DNA from: Vibrio japonicus
GTDB lineage: Bacteria; Pseudomonadota; Gammaproteobacteria; Enterobacterales; Vibrionaceae
Assembly (NCBI RefSeq): GCF_024582835.1
Contig: NZ_CP102097.1
Span: forward strand, 558,001 to 622,000
Length of the DNA stretch: 64,000 nucleotides
Direction: 5' to 3'
The position numbers and the translations under genes were made by a program. The notes below the pieces were generated by a model. It ran no database searches. It was not told the origin of the DNA and saw only the letters and a list, made by a program, of their open reading frames with translations. Below, in pieces: positions 26,214 through 34,648 of the stretch (positions are counted from its first letter, which is position 1; each line of letters opens with the position of its first letter).

Positions 26214-27218
26214 TTAGTTCACGCGTTTCACGGTTTTACGCTCCACCAATGTAGGCTCGAGCTGTACCACTTGCGGTTCAGTTTCTCCGCCGTCCAACTT
26301 ATTCAGTAACGCTTCTACTGCTGCTTTACCTAAGCGATATTTTGGCTGGTGAATCGTCGTCAACGCTGGGGTCATAAACTTCGCAATATGGATATCATCG
26401 TAGCCAATAATTGAAAGATCTTCAGGAATTCGAATTCCCCGCTCATTTGCCGCATTGATGACGCCCAGCGCCATCATATCGTTACAGACAAAAATCGCTT
26501 CTGGTAGCGCGCCTTTATCGCACATCTTGTGAAAAGATTCATAACCGCCTTCGCACTCAAAGTCTGACTCAATGATCCAGTTAGGATTGAACTCGAGTCC
26601 CGCTTCATTCAATGCGCGTTTATACCCTTCATAACGCATTTGCGCCTGATGTTTCACCAGCGGCCCGGTAATACAACCAATGTGTGTATGCCCTGCATCC
26701 ACCAAATACTTCGCCGCCATGTAACCACCGCGCAGTGAGTTATCTTGAATTTTGTCACTGGTAAACAGAATGGGTCCCCAGTCCATCACTACGACAGGAA
26801 TGTCTGGGTACTTCTCAAACACATCAATGCGCTCTCCTTCCAACGACGAACACATCAAAATCAAGCCATCGACGCGCTTTTGCAGCAAGGTATTGATCGA
26901 TTCACGCATACACTCATTGTCGCCTTCCGTGTTACACAAAATCAGGTTATACCCTTTGTGATAACAGCTGCGCTCAACACCTTTTACCACTTCACCAAAA
27001 AACGGGTTGGTTGAGGTCGTGACCAGCATACCAATGGTTTTGGTACGATTGATTTTAAGGCTGCGAGCTAACGCGGAAGGTGCATAATTAAGCTCCTGAG
27101 CAGCCTTGTTGACTCGCTCAGAAATCTCTTCACTGACAAATCGCGACTTGTTGATTACATGGCTAACGGTCGAGGTCGATACCCCCGCCAGTCTCGCAAT
27201 GTCTTTCATTGTTGCCAT
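26214..27218 (-). CDS. rbsR: Ribose operon repressor, LacI family
   Basis: 334 residues: LacI helix-turn-helix (MKDIARLAGVSTSTVSHVIN, about 4-23), hinge helix APSALARSLK, and a periplasmic-binding-protein-like effector domain (about 60-330). Its position directly after rbsK and a perfect RbsR-type palindrome upstream of the old rbs operon support RbsR. It would repress the rbs genes and release them on binding ribose. The gene looks intact, although most of the operon it controls has been lost. It starts 35 bases after the rbsK stop. Confidence 0.9.
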   Translation of the reverse strand: MATMKDIARLAGVSTSTVSHVINKSRFVSEEISERVNKAAQELNYAPSALARSLKINRTKTIGMLVTTSTNPFFGEVVKGVERSCYHKGYNLILCNTEGDNECMRESINTLLQKRVDGLILMCSSLEGERIDVFEKYPDIPVVVMDWGPILFTSDKIQDNSLRGGYMAAKYLVDAGHTHIGCITGPLVKHQAQMRYEGYKRALNEAGLEFNPNWIIESDFECEGGYESFHKMCDKGALPEAIFVCNDMMALGVINAANERGIRIPEDLSIIGYDDIHIAKFMTPALTTIHQPKYRLGKAAVEALLNKLDGGETEPQVVQLEPTLVERKTVKRVN

Positions 27219-27252
27219 GTAATATCTTCCCTCTAACTGGCGTTATTAACGA

Positions 27253-28173
27253 TTATTCGTGCTCGGTAAGAAAAGCGTCAACTTCTTCTCTGCTAGGTAT
27301 TGAGGTTTGCGCGCCAAAGCGAGTTACCGAAATTGCTGCCGCCGCATGAGCAAACTTAATGGCTGATTTTAGAGGCAATTGTTCCAATAAACCAGTGACC
27401 AATGCCCCATTAAAGGTATCCCCCGCAGCGGTGGTATCGGTTGCCGCTACTCTAAAACCGGAGATCAGCTCCCCTTTACCATCCATGCTTAACCAAACAC
27501 CTTTCGCACCAAGTGTAATCAATACGGTGTCGATACCCTTTCTGTGGAGAGCATTCGCAGCTTCTTGCGCAGTCCCATCATCCGTAACTTCGATTCCGGT
27601 TAATACTTCTGCTTCGGTTTCATTCGGGGTGATGATGTCGACACAAGATAGGAGCTCATCAGACAACGCTTTCGCTGGCGCTGGGTTAAGTATTACCTTG
27701 GTTTGCGCTTGCTTAGCGACTTGTGCCGCTTTTTCGATGCCGCAAAGTGGTGTTTCTAGCTGCATCAACAGATAGTCAGCCTGACGAATACGCTCTAGAT
27801 CCGGCTCAATCGCCTCTGCAGTCAATTTGTCATTCGCTTCCGCGGATAGACAAATGCTGTTTTCACCACTGTCTGAGACTTGAATCATCGCGATGCCTGT
27901 TGGGCAGTTAGGCTGCATTTTGACCGCACCGATATCGATGTTATCCATTTTGAAGTTTTCGCGAATGTTGATGCCAAATGCATCGTCACCAACACAGGCG
28001 ATAAACCCAGTATCTGCTTTTAGACGGGCGGCTGCGACCGCTTGGTTCGCCCCTTTACCACCTGGGATAACTTGGTAATTGCGACCATGAAGCGTCTCGC
28101 CTGGGCGAGGAAAAGAAGGCACTTGAAGAACATGGTCAGCGTTAACACTACCTAAAACCACTAACTTATTCAT
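27253..28173 (-). CDS. rbsK: Ribokinase
   Basis: Phosphorylates D-ribose to ribose 5-phosphate in the cytoplasm. 306 residues of the PfkB family: N-terminal substrate motif GSVNADHVLQV and GGKGANQAVAAARL (about 37-50), and the C-terminal signature ATDTTAAGDTFNGALVTGL with the catalytic aspartate of AAGDTFNGA. It is intact and followed by rbsR. It now lies behind an rbsB fragment, so its promoter may still be the old rbs promoter. Without RbsACB, ribose for it must enter by another route or come from nucleoside breakdown. Confidence 0.93.
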   Translation of the reverse strand: MNKLVVLGSVNADHVLQVPSFPRPGETLHGRNYQVIPGGKGANQAVAAARLKADTGFIACVGDDAFGINIRENFKMDNIDIGAVKMQPNCPTGIAMIQVSDSGENSICLSAEANDKLTAEAIEPDLERIRQADYLLMQLETPLCGIEKAAQVAKQAQTKVILNPAPAKALSDELLSCVDIITPNETEAEVLTGIEVTDDGTAQEAANALHRKGIDTVLITLGAKGVWLSMDGKGELISGFRVAATDTTAAGDTFNGALVTGLLEQLPLKSAIKFAHAAAAISVTRFGAQTSIPSREEVDAFLTEHE

Positions 28174-28220
28174 ACGGTTATCCTCGGTTCTCTAGAACCT
28201 TTATACAATTTCAACAGTTA

Positions 28221-28254
28221 ATAAGTTTGTGCTCTCGTAAAAGCACAAGCTTAT
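28221..28254 (-). other. Hairpin between rbsB remnant and rbsK
   Basis: ATAAGTTTGTGCT pairs with AGCACAAGCTTAT (one G-U) around a short loop. Two further small inverted repeats (GGGTGA/TCACCC at 28324-28337 and CACCC..GGGTG next to it) lie closer to the rbsB stop. Such hairpins between a binding-protein gene and its kinase commonly stabilise the upstream mRNA or lower downstream expression. Confidence 0.5.
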
Positions 28255-28352
28255 TGGCCCTCCCCCTCTAAACGACAGATAATAACGAGGGAGAGGACGC
28301 AATTGGCTTACACCCGTTGATAAGGGTGAGTTCACCCCCTAGAGGGTGTTAT

Positions 28353-28590
28353 TTACTTCGATACGACTTTTAGTGGTACTGGGATGTACTGCTCAACAGA
28401 TTCGCCCTGTAGAACTTTCACCGCGGTTTCAATCCCTAACGCACCAATCAGATCAGGCTGCTGAGCAACCGTGCCCGCCAACTTGCCACGGTTAACCGCT
28501 GCAATACCATCTTCGGTACCATCAAAGCCCACGATCATCACGTCTTTACCCGACGCTTGTACTGCGCAATGCACCCAGTGCCATCTCATC
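28353..28590 (-). pseudogene. rbsB: C-terminal remnant of the ribose-binding protein gene
   Basis: The reading frame ends with about 66 residues typical of the RbsB C-terminus ([22 protein letters not shown] to VPLKVVSK). Homology can be followed back to 28590 (DEMALGA), but a two-base loss in the CGC-AGT region (near 28565) shifts the frame, and before 28590 the similarity stops. About 220 codons of rbsB and all of rbsD, rbsA and rbsC are absent. The remnant abuts the old operon promoter region, showing one large deletion. Confidence 0.85.
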
Positions 28591-28660
28591 GACCTATATC
28601 ATTCACGTTTAGACAAACAAGAGCTTTCAAAATCTAGCCATTTTCATACTGACAGAAAAC

Positions 28661-28680
28661 TCATCGAAACGTTTCGATGA
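28661..28680 (-). promoter_or_regulatory. RbsR operator of the deleted rbs operon
   Basis: TCATCGAAACGTTTCGATGA is a perfect 20-base palindrome with the CGAAACGTTTCG core of RbsR/PurR-type LacI-family sites. It lies 70 bases upstream of the rbsB remnant in the place of the former rbsD operator. A CRP-like half-site (TGTGA at 28726-28730) lies 46 bases further upstream, which fits the CRP activation known for rbs. Confidence 0.85.
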
Positions 28681-28889
28681 ATAATAATGCCTAGCTGAAA
28701 ATTTGCGAACAGATGTACGAAAGAGTGTGAATTTGATCTTTTAAATGTAAAAAGTACGTATTAAAAGATGATCAAGGCCAACAAAACCGTATCCATGCTG
28801 GGAGGAGAATGACGAAATTAACGTGACCCAGACACACGTTCACCCACTTTTTGGGTATAGTCGCGCCATAAAGATTTTAGGAAGTAATG

Positions 28890-29153
28890 ATGAAAAAACT
28901 GGCTTTTACTCTCTTTACTCTGCTTGCGTTGAGTGCATGTAAAGATGAAGTGGGAACTCAAGACTGGTGTGAGGCTATGGATCAAACACCAAAAACAAAA
29001 TGGAACGCGCAAACAGCTGTGGATTACGCAAAGCACTGCGTCATTTTGAATCCAGTAGGCAGCGACGCCTGGTGTAACCAACTAGAAAACAAACCAAAAG
29101 CAGATTGGTCAACAAACGACGCGGCCAGCTACGCAAAACACTGCATTTTTTAA
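28890..29153 (+). CDS. Small lipoprotein with two DUF3012-type repeats
   Basis: 87 residues: lipoprotein signal peptide with lipobox LSAC (cysteine at about residue 17), then two 32-residue copies of a W-C...PK..W...A..YAKHC unit (VGTQDWC... and VGSDAWC...). Each copy has two cysteines that could form a disulfide. DUF3012 is found in vibrios and relatives; function unknown. The second of two adjacent ATGs is preferred from AGGAAG spacing. It is monocistronic, followed by a bidirectional terminator. Confidence 0.8.
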   Translation: MKKLAFTLFTLLALSACKDEVGTQDWCEAMDQTPKTKWNAQTAVDYAKHCVILNPVGSDAWCNQLENKPKADWSTNDAASYAKHCIF

Positions 29154-29195
29154 CCTTATTTCGTGCGTCACTACACGTAGAGAAATCCAGAAATA

Positions 29196-29225
29196 AAAAA
29201 GCTGCACCATTTTTGCAGCTTTATT
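29196..29225. terminator. Bidirectional terminator
   Basis: AAAGCTGCA/TGCAGCTTT stem with a 7-base loop, A-run and T-run on both sides, between the DUF3012 gene and the convergent LuxR-type regulator. Confidence 0.9.
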
Positions 29226-29227
29226 TA

Positions 29228-29896
29228 TCAAGTACGCTCTTCCAGCGCGATATTCTCATTTGCCCACAATAAGGCTTGCAATCGATTTTTGGCGTGAATT
29301 TTTTTAAATATATTGTGCAGGTGAGTTTTTACTGTATTTTCACTGACGTATAACTCATCAGCAATCTGCAAGTTCGATGCACCGTGTCCAAGTAGGCGCA
29401 TGATCTCTTTTTCTCGTTTCGTCAGATTCGCGTACGCCTGCGATGTCGTCACTGTGTTGGCGCCACGAAAGAACTCAATGTACTCCTGCGCAAGTTTACG
29501 AGACAGCCACATTTCATCATTCATGATCTTTTCCATGCCCTTGAGCAATAGAGAAAGATCATCATCAACATAAAATACACCGACTAAGTTTCGCCATCTG
29601 AACAACTGAGTAGAAGCCACATCTTTCGGACAGTTAATCACTATCTCCTTCACTGGCTTATCGCTCGTAGACTTGAGCTGACTATAAGCGTTGAGCTTTT
29701 CGTCATCCAAGTAATGGTAGTCAAATAATAAAAAATCACCGAGTAAACTGTCTACATCATCAGAAGTCTGAAGATCTTCGTCGGTTACTATATTAACCTT
29801 TAGCTTAAGTCCACTTTCGAGTGAGTCTTTAAACAAATTAGACTGCATACTCACATCAGACAAAAGAGTTAATCGGTGGGAATCACAATCCATCAT
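29228..29896 (-). CDS. VpsT/CsgD-like LuxR-family response regulator
   Basis: 222 residues: degenerate receiver-like domain (about 8-125), linker, and a LuxR helix-turn-helix (about 155-215; NLTKREKEIMRLLGHGASNLQIADEL, SENTVKTHLHNIFKKI). The linker holds WLSR at residues 130-133, which fits the W[FLM][TS]R c-di-GMP-binding motif of V. cholerae VpsT at nearly the same position. The phosphorylation aspartate set looks incomplete. It should therefore be a c-di-GMP-responsive regulator of matrix or surface genes, like VpsT, CpsQ or CpsS. Which of these is the true counterpart is not settled. Confidence 0.85.
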   Translation of the reverse strand: MMDCDSHRLTLLSDVSMQSNLFKDSLESGLKLKVNIVTDEDLQTSDDVDSLLGDFLLFDYHYLDDEKLNAYSQLKSTSDKPVKEIVINCPKDVASTQLFRWRNLVGVFYVDDDLSLLLKGMEKIMNDEMWLSRKLAQEYIEFFRGANTVTTSQAYANLTKREKEIMRLLGHGASNLQIADELYVSENTVKTHLHNIFKKIHAKNRLQALLWANENIALEERT

Positions 29897-30026
29897 GAAA
29901 AGAATCTCCAGCTTTTGCGTTTATTCTAAAACTATCGTTTAGTTGGAATTAGTCAACTTAACCAAGCGACTAGCCATTCAAAATACAAAGAAAAGCGCTT
30001 AAATTTCATATCATTATGCAACCTTC

Positions 30027-31067
30027 TTATTTATGAGAATGGGGCATTTTCAACCGTACAAGCGGGATTGACATACGAGAAAATACAACCAAGAGTAGCA
30101 AACCGAAAACATTCGCTAATGAAAAAGAACCGCCCGATTTTTGCGTGGCTAGCTGACTAGTCCCAGGAGGAAGCGATGTGGCCAATTGGCTTTTTACGAG
30201 TACTCGTTCCCCATTCTGCACATCAACGTAGATTTTGGGCTCGACTTCACCATTAAGCACTTGATTAATCCAACCTTGATAGTCGTATATGTCGGTAAAT
30301 ACTGAGGTAACTCGATACTTTGGATCTCCGCATGTCTCAAGACCAAAGCTGGAAATCCCAACTTGAATATACTCCCCACCATAGTAGTAATAAACCGGTC
30401 CTCCTGAGTCACCTGCACAAATAGAGTTTTGTGTCCCCCCTGTAACTTCAGGACTGCCAAAACAAAGTTGCTTATCGCTGATTTTTCCTCCAAATACTGA
30501 CTCACACTGGGTATTCGACAATATGGACAACTGCGTTTTAAGTAGCTCTGTTCCACCGGGCTCATCAGTATTGATATACCCATGCCCCAAAGCATAAAAT
30601 TCGCCATTCACTGGAAAGTTATTATTTATGCTTGAGTTAAGCAAATACTGCAAATCGTCAACGGGAAGTGGGGATTCTAGCTCAATGATGGCAATGTCAT
30701 CACGCCACAACTCGTTTGGCGAATTGACAAAACTAGTCGGATAGTAAAACGCTCCTGCTTTTGCCTGAGCGCTAGAAAGAAAATCGCTTTCATCTTCTAG
30801 ATTTGGTGAAACAACGGTATGAAGCAAAAATTCATCGTCTTGTTGTAGACAGTGAGCAGAAGTCAGTACAAACCGACTATTTATGATGGTCGCCCCACAG
30901 AAACTGCTCGGGGTGTAGTGCGTAGCCGTTCGATAAAAAAGGCTAGCAAATGAAGGATAATTAGAGATATTTACTATTGAGCCATTAACAATATAAGGCG
31001 TAACTTCAAGTGCCGAAGCAAAAGCACTTATAAACCACATCATCAGGACACTAGCTTGTTTAAGCAT
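30027..31067 (-). CDS. Secreted trypsin-like serine protease with GlyGly-CTERM-like tail
   Basis: 346 residues: signal peptide (1-19), activation site near YIVNGS (unusual start of the mature enzyme), and a chymotrypsin fold with the triad His in VLTSAHC, Asp in DDIAIIEL and Ser in CAGDSGGPV. A C-terminal stretch has GGSFS, a hydrophobic helix (LANVFGLLLLVVF) and basic residues, like the GlyGly-CTERM signal processed by rhombosortase in Vibrio. The tail after the helix is longer than normal (about 15 residues). It is related to the Ves proteases that leave through type II secretion. Its paralogue lies immediately upstream. Confidence 0.85.
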   Translation of the reverse strand: MLKQASVLMMWFISAFASALEVTPYIVNGSIVNISNYPSFASLFYRTATHYTPSSFCGATIINSRFVLTSAHCLQQDDEFLLHTVVSPNLEDESDFLSSAQAKAGAFYYPTSFVNSPNELWRDDIAIIELESPLPVDDLQYLLNSSINNNFPVNGEFYALGHGYINTDEPGGTELLKTQLSILSNTQCESVFGGKISDKQLCFGSPEVTGGTQNSICAGDSGGPVYYYYGGEYIQVGISSFGLETCGDPKYRVTSVFTDIYDYQGWINQVLNGEVEPKIYVDVQNGERVLVKSQLATSLPPGTSQLATQKSGGSFSLANVFGLLLLVVFSRMSIPLVRLKMPHSHK

Positions 31068-31148
31068 AAGTCCTCTCCTTTTTGTGAGTTATATCCACTA
31101 ATTTGGAAGTTTAGATCACAAAAAGGAAAGTTATAAATGACAAAAGTA

Positions 31149-32165
31149 TTATTTTATCGGGCGTCTCATAAACGAAAGTATGCCTAACAACGACAGCATG
31201 GCAAAACCCAATGAGCCTCCTCCGCCCGAAGACTGAGAACCAGAAGCTGACGTATTACCACTCACCGCGACTGCCGACGCCTGCTGCTCCAAGTGCGCAT
31301 ACCTCTCGCTATCTGTCACAACCACTTTAGGCGTTTCGTTACCGTTCATAACAGATCGAATCCAATCTTCGTATTGTGACACTTCTGTAAATACAGAGTT
31401 TGGAGTGACATTTGGGTTTCCGCAAGTGCGGGGGCCAAAGCTTGTAATACCTACTTGCTTACCTTGCCAATATAGCGGACCGCCAGAGTCACCTTGGCAG
31501 GTGGCATTGTCATATATGGAGTTACTCGCACTAGTATCCGCACCCGTCATACATAAATTTTTAGACGTACTTGTGCCATAGATATCGCAATATGCGTTAG
31601 GCACATAACTTAACTGTGTTTTCTGTACTTCCTGAGAGTTGTCTTGATTGGATTGGGTGTTTCCGTGGCCAACCGCGAAAAACTCTTCTGACGCTTTGCG
31701 GTAATCGTCAAAATTCGAATCCGCAAATACCGCATAACTGGTTACCGCAGTGATTGGCGATACCAGTTTTAAAACAGCAATATCATCAAATAGCGTATCG
31801 TCATTGTATGTGTCGGGATAGTAATACTCTTCAACCATCACACGCTGCAAAGCGGAATATGGAAAGTCATTTTCATTTTGCAACTGAGGAACCACAGACA
31901 TAAACAATTGGCTGTCTCTGTCCCCATAGACACAATGCGCAGCTGTTAAAATAAATTGGTCAGAGAGCAGAGTCGCCCCGCAAAATGGGCGGAGACCGTA
32001 GACTCCATCGTAATCGATACGGTCATAAAAAAGACTGACAAAAGAAGGAAACTCAGATGAAACCTCAATAATATCTATACCATTTACTATATATGGAGTG
32101 ACTTCTACCGCTGCCCCGACATTTGCAGTAAAAAACAAACTCGCAGCGAGTATACTTGTTCTCAT
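31149..32165 (-). CDS. Secreted trypsin-like serine protease with GlyGly-CTERM tail
   Basis: 338 residues with the same plan as its neighbour: signal peptide (about 1-19), VEVTPYIVNG activation region, triad LTAAHC / DDIAVLKL / CQGDSGGPL, and several cysteines. The C-terminus is a clear GlyGly-CTERM: SSGGGGSLGF, hydrophobic helix AMLSLLGILSF, then MRRPIK. It is probably exported by type II secretion, cut and anchored or released by rhombosortase, as for VesB-type proteases. It and the next gene (82 bases downstream) arose by tandem duplication. Confidence 0.88.
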   Translation of the reverse strand: MRTSILAASLFFTANVGAAVEVTPYIVNGIDIIEVSSEFPSFVSLFYDRIDYDGVYGLRPFCGATLLSDQFILTAAHCVYGDRDSQLFMSVVPQLQNENDFPYSALQRVMVEEYYYPDTYNDDTLFDDIAVLKLVSPITAVTSYAVFADSNFDDYRKASEEFFAVGHGNTQSNQDNSQEVQKTQLSYVPNAYCDIYGTSTSKNLCMTGADTSASNSIYDNATCQGDSGGPLYWQGKQVGITSFGPRTCGNPNVTPNSVFTEVSQYEDWIRSVMNGNETPKVVVTDSERYAHLEQQASAVAVSGNTSASGSQSSGGGGSLGFAMLSLLGILSFMRRPIK

Positions 32166-32211
32166 TGTTTTGACTCTTACCTAACGCTGTTAAACGACCT
32201 TGACTATACAC

Positions 32212-32240
32212 ATAAAAAAAAACCTCTCAGTCGAGAGGCT
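32212..32240 (-). terminator. Terminator of gcvT
   Basis: CCTCTC-AGTC-GAGAGG hairpin; on the minus strand it is followed by a run of nine or more T. It lies 36 bases past the gcvT stop. Confidence 0.92.
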
Positions 32241-32274
32241 TCATTGATATGCGTGATATGTTATCAGAGTTCGA

Positions 32275-33393
32275 TTAACCGCGGTAGTAACGCTGAGGTA
32301 CAAATGGCATTTTCTCTACCAGCATAGGGAGCTTTTTACCACGGACATCGGCAAACAACTCTGTGCCAATCGCTGCCAAATCGACGCGAACATAAGCCAT
32401 TGAAACCGGTTTACCTGCATTCGGACCAGCTGTACCACTGGTTACTACGCCAACTTTGTTATCTTCTGCATCAAACAGTTCAGTTCCTTCACGAACAGGA
32501 GCCTTAGTTTGACCCACTAGACCAACACGCTTACGTGTTACATCCTTGGTTTCGATTTGGTTAAGGATAATATCTGCACCTGGGAAGCCACCTTCACGCT
32601 CACCACCAATGCGACGAACTTTTTGAATGCCCCAAAGTAGGCTTGCTTCAACAGGTGTAGTGGTTGTATCTAGGTCATGACCGTACAAACATAGGCCACA
32701 CTCAAGACGTAGAGAGTCGCGAGCACCAAGGCCAATCCATTCCACTTCGGCTTCATCAGTCAGTTTGCGTGCTAGTTCTTCAGCATGAGAGCTTGGTACA
32801 GAAATTTCATAACCGTCTTCACCTGTGTAACCACTGCGGCTTACGATGCATTCAACGCCAAGAATATCCAGTGTCTTCACGTCCATGAACAGCATGTCGG
32901 CAACTTCAGCATTGAAGCGCTTCAGTACGTCAACCGCTTTCGGGCCTTGTAGTGCCAGTAATGCTCGGTCGTCAATGATTTCCAGTTCAACACCTTCAGG
33001 AAGGTGTGCTTTAAGATGGTTGATGTCTTGCTCTTTACACGCAGCATTCACTACGACAAACAGATGGTCGCTAAAATTCGCTACCATCAAGTCATCCATA
33101 ATGCCGCCTTCTTCATTAGTAAAGAATGCATAACGCTGGTTGCCTTGTGGTAGGTCGATGATATCGACAGGTACCAATGACTCAAGGAATGCTGCTGCAC
33201 CTTCACCACGTAAACGAAGCTGTCCCATATGAGAAACATCAAACAGACCCGCAGCATCACGTGTGTGTAAGTGCTCTTTCTTTACGCCAAGCTTGTATTG
33301 AACTGGCATATCGTAGCCTGCGAAAGGAACCATTTTTGCACCCGCTTCGATGTGAAGTGCATGAAGTGGTGTTTTTAGTAGATCTTGAGTCAT
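32275..33393 (-). CDS. gcvT: Aminomethyltransferase (glycine cleavage T protein)
   Basis: Releases ammonia from the aminomethyl-lipoyl arm of GcvH and passes the one-carbon unit to tetrahydrofolate. 372 residues from the ATG with GGAG 7 bases ahead (33393). Family features: TPLHALHIEAGAKMVPFAGYDMPVQY at the N-terminus, GLFDVSHMGQ, and SRSGYTGEDGYEISVP (about 200). It is divergent from glyA-gcvH-gcvP, with an XRE-cupin regulator gene between. A palindrome shared with the regulator's own upstream region lies 38 bases before the start. Confidence 0.95.
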   Translation of the reverse strand: MTQDLLKTPLHALHIEAGAKMVPFAGYDMPVQYKLGVKKEHLHTRDAAGLFDVSHMGQLRLRGEGAAAFLESLVPVDIIDLPQGNQRYAFFTNEEGGIMDDLMVANFSDHLFVVVNAACKEQDINHLKAHLPEGVELEIIDDRALLALQGPKAVDVLKRFNAEVADMLFMDVKTLDILGVECIVSRSGYTGEDGYEISVPSSHAEELARKLTDEAEVEWIGLGARDSLRLECGLCLYGHDLDTTTTPVEASLLWGIQKVRRIGGEREGGFPGADIILNQIETKDVTRKRVGLVGQTKAPVREGTELFDAEDNKVGVVTSGTAGPNAGKPVSMAYVRVDLAAIGTELFADVRGKKLPMLVEKMPFVPQRYYRG

Positions 33394-33430
33394 TGTTGTC
33401 TCCATTTAATCAGGTCCGTTTTCCATTCAA

Positions 33431-33449
33431 GGAAACCTTGTTTCCAATA
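33431..33449 (-). promoter_or_regulatory. Palindrome upstream of gcvT (candidate XRE-cupin operator 1)
   Basis: GGAAAC-CTT-GTTTCC followed by AATA. It is identical at 17 of 19 positions to the site at 34386-34404. It lies 38-56 bases before gcvT, where it would overlap the promoter or early transcript. Confidence 0.6.
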
Positions 33450-33547
33450 ATAAACACGAGTGAAGCAGTTTTGCACCATTAACAAGTTTGGAACAGTTCA
33501 AAATGTGACATTTAACATTAAATTCACATCGAGAAGCATGAAACGGA

Positions 33548-33583
33548 AGCGCCATCTTGGGCTGCTAGAGCTCAAGACGGCGC
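33548..33583 (-). terminator. Hairpin after the XRE-cupin gene
   Basis: A 15-position stem (AGCGCCATCTTG... with its complement, one mismatch, one G-U) and a 7-base loop between the XRE stop and gcvT. It has no T-run, so it is either a weak terminator or another structured element. Confidence 0.45.
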
Positions 33584-33652
33584 TATTGTACTTATATAAA
33601 AACCAAAAGCAAACGTTTGCTTTCACTATAGGAAATTAAAGCTTTTCCTCGA

Positions 33653-34276
33653 TTACTTGGCAGTAACCCATAAAATTTGAGCGTCTTCTTTACTGGTTGA
33701 CACCAGCATATGACCCATATTGGCATCGTAGTAGACGCTATCACCTTCATGCAATTCTACGGGTTCATAAAACTCTGAATAGAATCGAACAGAGCCAGAT
33801 AAGATCAGTAGAAACTCTTCACCATCATGTCTTACCCAATCACCGTACTCTTCAAATTGGCGTGCATGAATACAGCTCTTAAACGGCATCATCTTTTTGT
33901 TCGAGAGCTGTGTGGCGAGTAGTTCGTGCTCGTAAGTCGATGTTGGATGAGGCTTGCCTTGACCTGACAACGTAATGTCACGCCTACCCGCTGCAACTTT
34001 TTTCCTAGGTGGTTCAAACAGTTGCGGCATATCTATTTGCAAGCCTGCCGCTAATTTTTGCATTGCCTGAAACGTCGGTGAGATTTGCTCATTCTCTATT
34101 TTGCTCAATGTAGAACGAGCAAGCCCTGTTCTTTGACTTGCTTCTTCAAGCGTGATGCCAAGCTTACTACGTATGTCTTTTATACGTTGGCCTAGCTTTA
34201 GTGGCTCGATATTTTGATCTGACGACTCTTTAGATAGAGTCAATGACGGATAGTCGTCATAGAAATCTTCGGGCAT
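33653..34276 (-). CDS. XRE-family regulator with C-terminal cupin domain
   Basis: 207 residues: XRE helix-turn-helix (about 28-82; LGITLEEASQRTGLARSTLSKIENEQISPT) and a cupin small-molecule-binding domain (about 120-205; HDGEEFLLILSGSVRFY, LHEGDSVYYDANMGHML). Proteins of this plan sense small metabolites. Its place between gcvT and glyA-gcvH-gcvP, and two matching palindromes beside these genes, suggest it controls glycine cleavage. ATG at 34276 has GAGGGAAG ahead; the frame up to 34402 would run over the second palindrome and was not used. The effector (glycine, serine or another compound) is unknown. Confidence 0.85.
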   Translation of the reverse strand: MPEDFYDDYPSLTLSKESSDQNIEPLKLGQRIKDIRSKLGITLEEASQRTGLARSTLSKIENEQISPTFQAMQKLAAGLQIDMPQLFEPPRKKVAAGRRDITLSGQGKPHPTSTYEHELLATQLSNKKMMPFKSCIHARQFEEYGDWVRHDGEEFLLILSGSVRFYSEFYEPVELHEGDSVYYDANMGHMLVSTSKEDAQILWVTAK

Positions 34277-34385
34277 GCTTCCCTCTTTAAACTGCTTACT
34301 TCCTGTTTCATTTTCATTGTGCACGAAGCCGATCAGAGAAAAAAGCGCCAAGGGATAAATAAACCGTGCTCTCGGTAACAAAATT

Positions 34386-34404
34386 AGAAACCGTGTTTCC
34401 AATA
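34386..34404. promoter_or_regulatory. Palindrome in the XRE-glyA intergenic region (candidate operator 2)
   Basis: AGAAAC-CGT-GTTTCC followed by AATA, 17 of 19 bases equal to the gcvT-side site. It lies 110 bases before the regulator start and 245 bases before glyA. The rest of the 372-base gap (34277-34648) is AT-rich, and no glycine-riboswitch core was found. Confidence 0.6.
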
Positions 34405-34648
34405 GGAAATTTTTGGTTGATTGTTCCTACAACAAACGCTATGTTACCAACTTGTTAGTTGAAGAGATGCTGTTACCGAGTTTATCGTTGATAGAATTAA
34501 CATTTAAATTCGGTTTTGCCCCGCAGTTTTGGGGACATGGAAATCACGTTGTTTTCTATTATTAGAGAGCAATAAAAAGTAAGGACTAACGAGATAAATA
34601 CCCTACATATAAATGAATCTCGTTAGCGCGATAGGAAGGTCTTCTACC

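Noticed and set aside
28600..28860. Possible gene start upstream of the rbsB remnant
   Set aside because: No start codon with a ribosome site leads into a known protein; the stretch is promoter/operator DNA.
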